Shown here piece by piece: positions 1-5,707 of a stretch of 9,812 nt of DNA (position 1 is its first letter; each line of letters opens with the position of its first letter). A model generated the notes under the pieces. The model saw only the letters and a program-made list of their open reading frames with translations. It had not been told where the DNA came from and ran no database searches. The stretch covers positions 1-9,812 of the forward strand of contig CAIKYE010000090.1 of assembly GCA_903831585.1 (NCBI GenBank). Direction: 5' to 3'. Source of the stretch: an uncultured Micrococcales bacterium. GTDB taxonomy: Bacteria; Actinomycetota; Actinomycetes; Actinomycetales; Microbacteriaceae. The translations under genes and the position numbers were made by a program.

Positions 1-1086
1 AAGGAGAGCTTCGTTGATGTGCTTCCAACGAGTGAGGTCTTCCCAGTCAACGAAGGTCACAGCGATTCCGGTGCGACCAGCGCGACCGGTTCGGCCGACG
101 CGGTGAAGCAGCGCCTTCTCGTCTTCAGGAACCGTGTAGTTAATTACGTGAGTGACGTCATCGACGTCGATGCCTCGCGCTGCAACTTCGGTCGCAACCA
201 AAATGTCACGCTTGCCACTGCGAAACGCAGCCATCGACTTTTCGCGGGCTTCTTGCGACATGTCACCGTGCAGTGCTGTCGCATTGAAACCGCGATCGAC
301 TAGTTCGTCAGAAACTTTTGATGCCTGACGCTTGGTCTTGCAAAAAATTATGGTCTTGCCGCGACCCTCGGCCTGCAGGATGCGACCGACAACTTCATCT
401 TTGTCGAGCGCGTGCGCACGATAGAAAAACTGCTTGATGTCTGCCTTGGTGTGACCTTCGTCTGGTTCATTCGCACGGATGTGCACAGGCTTGTTCTGAT
501 ACTTGCGTGCCATGGTGACGATTGCGCCTGGCATGGTTGCAGAGAACAACATGGTCTGGCGGCCATCCGGGGTGTATGCAAAGAGACGTTCAACATCAGG
601 CAAGAAGCCGAGGTCTAGCATTTCGTCGGCCTCGTCGAGAACCATGAAGCGAATGTTGCCGAGGTCGAGTTTCTTCTGCTTCGAGAGGTCAATCAAGCGG
701 CCAGGGGTTCCGACGATGATCTGAGCGCCGGCTTCGATTTCGGCAACCTGACCCTCGTAGGCCTTGCCGCCGTAAATTGCAGCGACCATGGTCGGGCGGT
801 TCGAGCAAGCCAACTTGAGGTCTTCTGCGACCTGAATGCAAAGCTCGCGGGTAGGAACAACAACAAGGGCTTTAGCGCCCGGTTCAGGGTTCGGGCCGAG
901 AATCTGAATCAGCGGAAGGCCGAAACCGAAGGTTTTACCGGTTCCGGTCTTGGCCTGGCCAATAACGTCTTGGCCGGTCAGAGCAACCGGAATGGCCTGC
1001 TCTTGAATAGGGAATGGCTCGGTGATGCCTTTGGCAGCAAGGGCATCGGCGATGTCTTGGTCGATGCCAAGGTCGCGAAAGGTCAA
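1..1086 (-). CDS. DEAD-box ATP-dependent RNA helicase, C-terminus cut by window edge
   Basis: ATP-driven RNA unwinding or remodelling enzyme, acting in the cytoplasm on ribosome assembly, mRNA decay or cold adaptation in related bacteria. The frame is open for 362 codons and leaves the window with no stop. All core motifs are visible: a Q-motif region (FPIQEQAIP, about residues 25-33), Walker A AKTGTGKT (45-52), PTREL (78-82), TPGRL (127-131), DEAD (151-154), SAT (182-184), the LVATEVAARGIDV stretch (about 296-308) and HRVGRTGRAGR (about 328-338). So both RecA-like domains are complete and only the C-terminal tail is missing. The start is a TTG at 1086-1084, chosen because an AGAGGAG ribosome-binding site lies 5 nt upstream and the protein then begins TFRDLGI, as is usual for the family. 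It is divergent from the ferritin-like gene. The position matches M. tuberculosis rhlE (Rv3211) as I recall it. The family is certain; the subfamily is inferred. Confidence 0.96.
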   Translation of the reverse strand, partial: MTFRDLGIDQDIADALAAKGITEPFPIQEQAIPVALTGQDVIGQAKTGTGKTFGFGLPLIQILGPNPEPGAKALVVVPTRELCIQVAEDLKLACSNRPTMVAAIYGGKAYEGQVAEIEAGAQIIVGTPGRLIDLSKQKKLDLGNIRFMVLDEADEMLDLGFLPDVERLFAYTPDGRQTMLFSATMPGAIVTMARKYQNKPVHIRANEPDEGHTKADIKQFFYRAHALDKDEVVGRILQAEGRGKTIIFCKTKRQASKVSDELVDRGFNATALHGDMSQEAREKSMAAFRSGKRDILVATEVAARGIDVDDVTHVINYTVPEDEKALLHRVGRTGRAGRTGIAVTFVDWEDLTRWKHINEALL

Positions 1087-1091
1087 GGGGG

Positions 1092-1098
1092 CTCCTCT
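1092..1098 (-). promoter_or_regulatory. Shine-Dalgarno site of the DEAD-box helicase
   Basis: Read on the minus strand the bases are AGAGGAG, a strong ribosome-binding site 5 nt upstream of the TTG at 1086. No ATG in the same frame offers a comparable site, so this decides the start in favour of TTG. Confidence 0.8.
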
Positions 1099-1142
1099 AA
1101 TTGGGGCGCGCTCGCGGCGAGACTGCCGCGCATACGGGTTCA

Positions 1143-1148
1143 ATCTTA
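1143..1148 (-). promoter_or_regulatory. Possible -10 element of the DEAD-box helicase
   Basis: TAAGAT on the minus strand fits the actinobacterial -10 pattern TANNNT. It would start transcription near 1136 and give a leader of about 50 nt that includes a GC hairpin and the ribosome-binding site. No good -35 hexamer stands at 17-18 bp, so this is a weak call. Confidence 0.3.
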
Positions 1149-1175
1149 CCTTTGGGCACCAATTTCATACGGGGG

Positions 1176-1181
1176 TATTCT
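1176..1181 (+). promoter_or_regulatory. Candidate -10 element of a leaderless promoter for the ferritin-like gene
   Basis: TATTCT fits TANNNT and ends 7 nt before the ATG at 1189. That spacing puts the transcription start at or within a base of the A of the start codon. No Shine-Dalgarno sequence lies between the hexamer and the ATG. A TTG (1152-1154) sits where a -35 with an 18-bp spacer would begin. The same hexamer and the same 7-nt spacing recur before adnA. Confidence 0.5.
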
Positions 1182-1188
1182 TGAACCC

Positions 1189-1962
1189 ATGTTCGATTGG
1201 TTCAAGCGCCTGTTTCCCCGCGCAAGCAATTTTGTCTTGGCTCCGCGCGAAGACCGCACTGCTCGCAACACGGGCAAGATCAATCTCAAGCCTTACAGTC
1301 CTGACCCAAAGCGTTATCTCGGGCAGCTTGCCTATTTGCAGCTCAGCCAGTTTGAGATTCTCACCAACGAACTGAAGTATTCACCGACCACCGCATACAA
1401 GGCTCAACTCAGCGAGGCTGCGGCAAAGAGTTTTGAGCAGTATCGCGCGATCGCAAAACTCCTCGTCGCAAAGGGGATCGACCCAACCGACGCAATGGAT
1501 CCTTACGTTGAACGCGTCGAAACTTTTCACTCGCGCATCAGCGGCAACGACTGGTATGAAACCATAATCAAGGTCTATCTGGTTTCAGGATTATTGAATG
1601 ACTTCTATACCCGGCTTGCGGTTGGTCTCGAACCGGCGGCGCGCGCCGCGGTCGAAAAGACTTTGGCCGACAAGACTTTTGAAAAGTATGCGGTGAAGGC
1701 ATTGCGCGAATCGATGCAGCAAGACCCGACCCTGGCTTCGCGTTTGGCGCTTTGGGGTCGTCGTGTGATGGGTGACGTTCTTCTCGAACTGCGCGCGGCT
1801 TTTGATAACCGCAAGTTGGCCGGTGTTACTAGAACCGGTCAGTTGACCCTCGAGCAGGAGCGCGAGGCGAATCTCGCCGCTTATTCGAAGCTTGAACCGC
1901 TGATTAGCGAACTGATTGCAGCGCACTCGGTGCGCATGGATGCAATCGGACTAACTGCGTAG
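1189..1962 (+). CDS. Ferritin-like fold-containing protein (MiaE-like family, PF13794-type)
   Basis: A 257-aa soluble, mostly helical protein that I recognise as the actinobacterial ferritin-like protein related to tRNA-(ms2io6A)-hydroxylase and usually sited beside DUF3107 and a DEAD-box helicase. Its reaction is not established. Family-typical stretches include LGQLAYLQLSQFEIL (about residues 45-59), GIDPTDAMDPY (about 97-107), SGNDWYE (about 117-123), the LASRLALWGRRVMGD helix (about 184-198) and the ending ELIAAHSVRMDAIGLTA. I could not assign a full diiron site with confidence: the only E-x-x-H is E111-H114, and helix 2 has E-Q-Y where ferritins often have E-x-x-H. The reading frame is open from about 970, but the upstream part overlaps the helicase gene, so I start at ATG 1189, giving MFDWFKRLF and a candidate leaderless promoter. 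The 3' end overlaps the convergent membrane-protein gene by 12 bp. Confidence 0.85.
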   Translation: MFDWFKRLFPRASNFVLAPREDRTARNTGKINLKPYSPDPKRYLGQLAYLQLSQFEILTNELKYSPTTAYKAQLSEAAAKSFEQYRAIAKLLVAKGIDPTDAMDPYVERVETFHSRISGNDWYETIIKVYLVSGLLNDFYTRLAVGLEPAARAAVEKTLADKTFEKYAVKALRESMQQDPTLASRLALWGRRVMGDVLLELRAAFDNRKLAGVTRTGQLTLEQEREANLAAYSKLEPLISELIAAHSVRMDAIGLTA

Positions 1963-2202
1963 TTTCTCTAGACGCTTAGGCACGAACCACATTGCCGCCG
2001 GCATGCTGAACATCGTGATGACCCAGATCCATGCCTCGGTGGCCGGAAAGCCCAACCAGGTGAGCGAAGCCCACAGGATGGCGCCGAGCACGAACGAGCT
2101 AACTCCCGGAACCAGTGAGCCATACTTCTCGCTCTTGAGACCGATGTATGGGGCTACCAATCCGAGGATGGCAGCGTAAACAACAATGAATGCGATTTCC
2201 AT
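1951..2202 (-). CDS. Small three-helix membrane protein, function unknown
   Basis: An 83-aa very hydrophobic protein with three predicted membrane spans at about residues 3-22, 30-52 and 57-75, joined by short loops (KSEKYG, then FPATE), and a basic tail (KRLEKLRS) that should face the cytoplasm by the positive-inside rule. I do not recognise a named family; similar small membrane proteins stand beside DUF3107 in other Microbacteriaceae as I remember them. The ATG at 2202 shares its A with the TAA stop of the DUF3107 gene (TAATG), and no clear ribosome-binding site precedes it, so translation is probably coupled to DUF3107. The 3' end overlaps the convergent ferritin-like gene by 12 bp. That the gene is real rests on the coupled start, the coherent membrane topology and the lack of any other gene in this interval. 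Confidence 0.8.
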   Translation of the reverse strand: MEIAFIVVYAAILGLVAPYIGLKSEKYGSLVPGVSSFVLGAILWASLTWLGFPATEAWIWVITMFSMPAAMWFVPKRLEKLRS

Positions 2203-2426
2203 TAGGCGATGAATCCAACCCGGCGCGCTTCTTCGACGCCAATCTCTAGGTAAGCAACTGATGCGGTAGGAACCACAAACTTGCGGCCCTTGTTGTCTGC
2301 GAAAGTGACGAGCTTGTCGCCAGCATTCAAAGCACCAAGGATGGCCTGCTCAATCTCTGCGCTCGACTGGTCGGTTTCAAACGCCAATTCGCGGCCAGAG
2401 TCTTTAATGCCGATTCGTACATCCAT
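2202..2426 (-). CDS. DUF3107 family protein (TB9.4-like)
   Basis: A 74-aa cytoplasmic protein of the DUF3107 family, whose M. tuberculosis member is TB9.4 (Rv3208A). Its biochemical role is unknown. The family pattern is clear: a strand beginning MDVRIGIKDSGREL, an acidic helix (DQSSAEIEQAILGAL, about residues 19-33), a strand with the basic motif NKGRKFVVPTASVAYLEIG (about 45-63) and the ending RRVGF. The ATG at 2426 is preferred over an upstream in-frame TTG at 2444 because GAAAGG lies 6 nt upstream of it and because family members begin M-x-V-R-I-G. It is divergent from adnA across 65 bp and is the first gene of a two-gene unit with the membrane protein, whose ATG overlaps its stop. Confidence 0.92.
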   Translation of the reverse strand: MDVRIGIKDSGRELAFETDQSSAEIEQAILGALNAGDKLVTFADNKGRKFVVPTASVAYLEIGVEEARRVGFIA

Positions 2427-2432
2427 GGGGTG

Positions 2433-2438
2433 CCTTTC
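2433..2438 (-). promoter_or_regulatory. Shine-Dalgarno site of the DUF3107 gene
   Basis: GAAAGG on the minus strand lies 6 nt before the ATG at 2426. It would lie inside the coding sequence if the upstream TTG at 2444 were the start, so it fixes the shorter form. Confidence 0.7.
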
Positions 2439-2451
2439 GCTCAACCTGTCT

Positions 2452-2457
2452 AGATTA
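2452..2457 (-). promoter_or_regulatory. Candidate -10 element of the DUF3107 promoter
   Basis: TAATCT on the minus strand fits TANNNT. It predicts a start near 2445 and a leader of about 18 nt that contains the GAAAGG ribosome-binding site. It overlaps two bases of the 14-bp palindrome at 2456-2469. The -35 region (TAACCC at 17 bp) is poor. Confidence 0.4.
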
Positions 2458-2469
2458 CGACATGTCGTA
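2456..2469. promoter_or_regulatory. 14-bp perfect palindrome, candidate operator between divergent genes
   Basis: TACGACATGTCGTA equals its own reverse complement over all 14 bases. It lies in the 65-bp region between the DUF3107 and adnA starts, touching the proposed DUF3107 -10 element and covering about -35 to -22 of the proposed adnA start. A bound dimer could therefore affect both promoters. It resembles, but does not match, the Gram-positive LexA box. No regulator is encoded in the window. Confidence 0.4.
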
Positions 2470-2478
2470 GGGGTGGGT

Positions 2479-2484
2479 TATTCT
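2479..2484 (+). promoter_or_regulatory. Candidate -10 element of a leaderless adnA promoter
   Basis: TATTCT fits TANNNT and ends 7 nt before the adnA ATG at 2492, placing the transcription start at about 2491-2492. The intervening bases (CGGGGCA) offer only a GGGG run too close to the ATG to be a normal ribosome-binding site. This matches the arrangement upstream of the ferritin-like gene. Confidence 0.5.
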
Positions 2485-2491
2485 CGGGGCA

Positions 2492-5400
2492 ATGAAGAAA
2501 CCGTCAGGTCAGGCGACCGCCCAGTTTAGAAAGCAGCAGCTAGTCGATGGCATCGACTCGCTTGAGCTCTCTGCTGGGCAGCAGCAAATCGTCGATCTGC
2601 CACTCGGCTCTGTCGCGCTCGCGGTGGGTTGGCCGGGCAGTGGCAAGACAACCGCGCTGAAGGCACACTTTTTGCGCCTCGCCCGCGAGACTTCGCCCGA
2701 AAACATTTTGGTCATTGCTGCCAATCGCACGGCTGCGGCCAAGTTGCGCGACGAACTCGCTCTGGCCTTTCAAGGTTCGACTCTCGGCCCGACCGCTCGC
2801 ACGCTCAGCTCGATCGCTTTCTCAGTTCTGCGTTTTCGAGCGCTCGAGCAGGGGCTCAAGTTGCCCGAATTGGTTTCGGGCAGCGAGCAAGACGTCATCT
2901 TGTCTGAACTTGTCGAACTAATTGATCAGGGCGTTTTGCCGACACCAAACTTTCCGAAGCACATCACCACCACGGTCTTGGGCCTGTCGGGTTTTCGCAA
3001 CGAGCTCCGAGATTTGATTGCGGTGGCAATCGAGCATTCAATCACTCCAGTGCAGCTTGCCAAACTAGGTGTCGACAAGCAGAAGCCCGAGTGGGTCGGC
3101 GTCTCAGAAATTTATGCACACTACCTTTCCGAACTTGAGAAACCGCAGAACTCTCACCGCTTTGATCCATCTGCTCTTCTGGTCGAAGCCGCGAAGGTTG
3201 TTCGCGAGGGCATCGTTCCAAACGACTTGCTAAAGAATGTGAAGCACATCCTCGTTGATGACGCCCAAGAACTAACTCCGGCCGCAGTTCAGCTGCTCGG
3301 CGCACTGACCGAACTCGGGGCTGGTCTGGTGCTGTTCGGCGACCCTGACGTTTCGACACTTGGTTTTCGCGCGGCCGACCCAGAGGCCATGCATCGATTC
3401 GCCGACTCTCTTGCTAAGCAGCGTGGCACAGAGCTGGTGCAGACCTACATCTATCCGACCCACGCATCGCATCCAGCCGATGTCTCTGAATCAATCGCCA
3501 GAATCACGCCGAGAATTCCCGTGGCCAAGGCTGGCCCGCAACGCCAGGGCATGAAGCCCGCAGCTTCAGTGAACGCAGAACCGAGCATCGAGGCTGCTGT
3601 GTTTAGCCTTCAGCAAGAGGAAGCGGGTTGGCTCGCTAATCGTCTGCGCACCTTGCACCTGAATGACGGCATTGCATTCAAAGACATGGCAGTCGTTGCG
3701 CGTTCACGCGACGAACTCGAAGAGCTCGAAAATGCTCTGGCCGCCGAATCGGTTCCGGTTCGAATCGTCGGAGCACAGTCGGTCCTGCGAGACGAGTTTG
3801 GTGCGGTCAGTTATCTGCGACTCGCTCAGCAAGTGTTGAGTTCTGAACCGGTATCGGTTGAAAACGCAATCGCTCTGCTCATGTCACCAATCGCAGGCTT
3901 TGACGCAATCACAATGCGACGACTTCGCCGCATTCTGCGCAAGCAAGAACTCGAGGCGGGCTCGTCTCGTTCTAGCGGCGAACTCATCGCTGAGCTTTTC
4001 ACCGCTCCCGGCAGCGCTGCAACCCTGCCCGGTGACGGCAAGCGCGCAGATCGTTTCATCGAACTCTTCTTTGCACTGCGTGAAATTGCAGCAGACGAAA
4101 CCAAGACCATCGAAGACTTGCTCTGGCACGCCTGGATAAAGAGCTCTCCTTCAAAAGTTTGGCCACAACTATCTCGCGGAATCGAAGAGGTTGCCCTCCA
4201 GGCGAACCGCAATCTTGATTCGGTGGTTGCCCTGTTTTCTGCTGCCGCCCGGTTCGTTGAGCGCAACCCAACCGCCGATGGCGCCGAATTTGTCGAACAG
4301 CAACTTGCCATGGCTCTGCCCGAAGACTCTCTTTCTGTCGCCACCAACCTAAATCAGGCGGTATCGCTGCTGACCCCGTCTGCCTTGATTTCAAAGCGGT
4401 TCAGGGTCGTGGCACTTGCTCACATGCAAGAGGGAATCTGGCCAAACCTAAAGCCGAGATCGTCTCTCTTGGGCGCTGCAGCGCTGAACCAGCTTCAGCG
4501 CGACCCGAGCTTCGACACAAACTCTGAGAATCGCAGCGAATTGGCCGCCGAACTGCGCATGCTCTACAAGGCGGTAGGTTCGACCACCGAGCGACTCTTG
4601 GTTTCGGCAATCGACACAGAAGAAGAACAGGTGTCACAGTTCGTTCGGCTGATTGTCGGTCGTGACATAGAAACCGGCGAATTCATTCAAACTCGACTCA
4701 CCCTTCGCGGAATGGTGGGCCAACTTCGACGTCAGCTATTGCTCGCAAACGACGAGGGTCAGCGGCAGCAGTTGGCCATTCAACTTGCACGTCTCGCAGC
4801 CGAATCGGTGCCCGGGGCGCATCCGGATTATTGGTATGGACTGAGAGAACTATCAACAACCGAAGCACTAGCCGAATTGCACGTTGCCGAAGATCACGAA
4901 AACCGACTCGAGTTGCATCCGTCGGAGCTAGACAACTTTGTGAAGTGCCCTCTGCACTGGTTCATCGAAGCGCACGGTGGTCGCGAGGCATCGATGACTG
5001 CCAAGATCGGCACCCTCATGCACGAGATTCTCGAGCAGGCAACCGAATTCACCGCATCGTCATTCGAAAAAGCAGTCGAATCAAAATGGCACAACCTCGA
5101 ATTTGAATCTGAGTGGGAAAGAAGCGCTGAGCGCCGAAGAGTTTCAAAAATGATTGTGCGCCTGTTGACATATCTAGACGATGTTCGAATCGGAAAGCGT
5201 CGGGTTATCGCGGTCGAAGAGAAAATCGACTTTGCTTTGGCCGGAGCCTGGGTCAACGGCAAGGCAGATCGAATTGAAATCGATGACCAATCGAACGTCA
5301 CCATTGCAGATTTGAAAACCAGCCGAACCGAAGTTAGTGAGAGCACCACCGACGGCCACCTGCAGCTTGCTGTCTATCAGCTGGCCGCACTCAACGGGGG

Positions 5401-5707
5401 TTTCAAGCACGTTGGTGCCCTCGAGGCTCAACCGCACGGCGTGGGTGCGGTTCTCGTGCAAATCGGTCACAAGAAAAAAGATAAAGACCTAGAACCTATC
5501 GTTACCTCACAGACCGCACTCAAGGTCGAAGGGGTTCAGGTAGTTGCAGCCATCGATCAATTTCTCGCTCAGGTCGAGAAAATCACCGAGGGCATGCTTC
5601 TGGTTGACGCCGAAGTTGCCGCAAACACCGGCCTTCACTGCTACGAGCGAAACCCATACGGTTCGTGCTCTTTGCACCTAATCGAGCAGGTGAGCTATGG
5701 AGAGTAA
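2492..5707 (+). CDS. adnA: AdnA subunit of the AdnAB double-strand-break helicase-nuclease
   Basis: Subunit of the AdnAB motor-nuclease that resects DNA breaks in actinobacteria; in the mycobacterial enzyme AdnA cleaves the 5' strand. It has 1071 aa, close to mycobacterial AdnA (about 1045). Residues 1 to about 700 are a UvrD-like motor: Walker A GWPGSGKTT (46-54, Lys52), motif II VDDAQE (255-260), motif III GDPDV (283-287), motif V HMQEGIWPN (644-652). The conserved Gln of motif III is Val287, the motif IV Arg is Ile320 and the motif VI Arg is Ser697, so ATP hydrolysis here is doubtful. Residues about 810-1071 are a RecB/AddB-type nuclease with His844, Asp926, Asp940-Leu-Lys942 and Gln958/Tyr962. 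The protein has only three cysteines, 819, 1050 and 1059, at iron-sulfur positions; the fourth is Arg1053. It overlaps adnB by 11 bp. The identification is secure from domain order, partner and locus. Confidence 0.93.
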   Translation: MKKPSGQATAQFRKQQLVDGIDSLELSAGQQQIVDLPLGSVALAVGWPGSGKTTALKAHFLRLARETSPENILVIAANRTAAAKLRDELALAFQGSTLGPTARTLSSIAFSVLRFRALEQGLKLPELVSGSEQDVILSELVELIDQGVLPTPNFPKHITTTVLGLSGFRNELRDLIAVAIEHSITPVQLAKLGVDKQKPEWVGVSEIYAHYLSELEKPQNSHRFDPSALLVEAAKVVREGIVPNDLLKNVKHILVDDAQELTPAAVQLLGALTELGAGLVLFGDPDVSTLGFRAADPEAMHRFADSLAKQRGTELVQTYIYPTHASHPADVSESIARITPRIPVAKAGPQRQGMKPAASVNAEPSIEAAVFSLQQEEAGWLANRLRTLHLNDGIAFKDMAVVARSRDELEELENALAAESVPVRIVGAQSVLRDEFGAVSYLRLAQQVLSSEPVSVENAIALLMSPIAGFDAITMRRLRRILRKQELEAGSSRSSGELIAELFTAPGSAATLPGDGKRADRFIELFFALREIAADETKTIEDLLWHAWIKSSPSKVWPQLSRGIEEVALQANRNLDSVVALFSAAARFVERNPTADGAEFVEQQLAMALPEDSLSVATNLNQAVSLLTPSALISKRFRVVALAHMQEGIWPNLKPRSSLLGAAALNQLQRDPSFDTNSENRSELAAELRMLYKAVGSTTERLLVSAIDTEEEQVSQFVRLIVGRDIETGEFIQTRLTLRGMVGQLRRQLLLANDEGQRQQLAIQLARLAAESVPGAHPDYWYGLRELSTTEALAELHVAEDHENRLELHPSELDNFVKCPLHWFIEAHGGREASMTAKIGTLMHEILEQATEFTASSFEKAVESKWHNLEFESEWERSAERRRVSKMIVRLLTYLDDVRIGKRRVIAVEEKIDFALAGAWVNGKADRIEIDDQSNVTIADLKTSRTEVSESTTDGHLQLAVYQLAALNGGFKHVGALEAQPHGVGAVLVQIGHKKKDKDLEPIVTSQTALKVEGVQVVAAIDQFLAQVEKITEGMLLVDAEVAANTGLHCYERNPYGSCSLHLIEQVSYGE
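5688..5693 (+). promoter_or_regulatory. Ribosome-binding site of adnB inside the end of adnA
   Basis: AGGTGA lies 3 nt before the ATG at 5697, with its AGG core 6 nt away. This supports the first ATG over the internal ATG at 5742 (Met16) and fits coupled translation of the two subunits. Confidence 0.6.

Noticed and set aside
970..1188. Upstream extension of the ferritin-like frame giving a 330-aa protein
   Set aside because: The extension overlaps the opposite-strand DEAD-box helicase start and its ribosome-binding site, and its residues do not look like the family. The ATG at 1189 gives the family-typical N-terminus.
1636..1649. 14-bp GC palindrome in the ferritin-like gene
   Set aside because: It lies in codons for an Ala/Arg-rich stretch in GC-leaning DNA and is likely a by-product of coding sequence.
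1957..1975. Hairpin GCGT...ACGC as a bidirectional terminator
   Set aside because: Only four pairs hold before mismatches, and there is no T-run on either strand.
2427..2444. Longer DUF3107 product starting at TTG 2444
   Set aside because: It would place the GAAAGG ribosome-binding site inside the coding sequence. Family members start at the M-x-V-R-I-G methionine.
2456..2469. Palindrome as an SOS (LexA) box
   Set aside because: The Gram-positive LexA consensus is CGAAC-N4-GTTCG; this site reads CGACATGTCG, with only partial agreement in the half-sites and shorter spacing.
3826..4347. 173-codon minus-strand open frame opposite adnA
   Set aside because: Ser/Arg-rich composition with no domain, inside a well-supported gene on the other strand. 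It is an antisense shadow.
4894..5349. 151-codon minus-strand open frame opposite the AdnA nuclease domain
   Set aside because: The composition follows from the reverse complement of adnA codons, and the plus strand carries intact nuclease motifs here.
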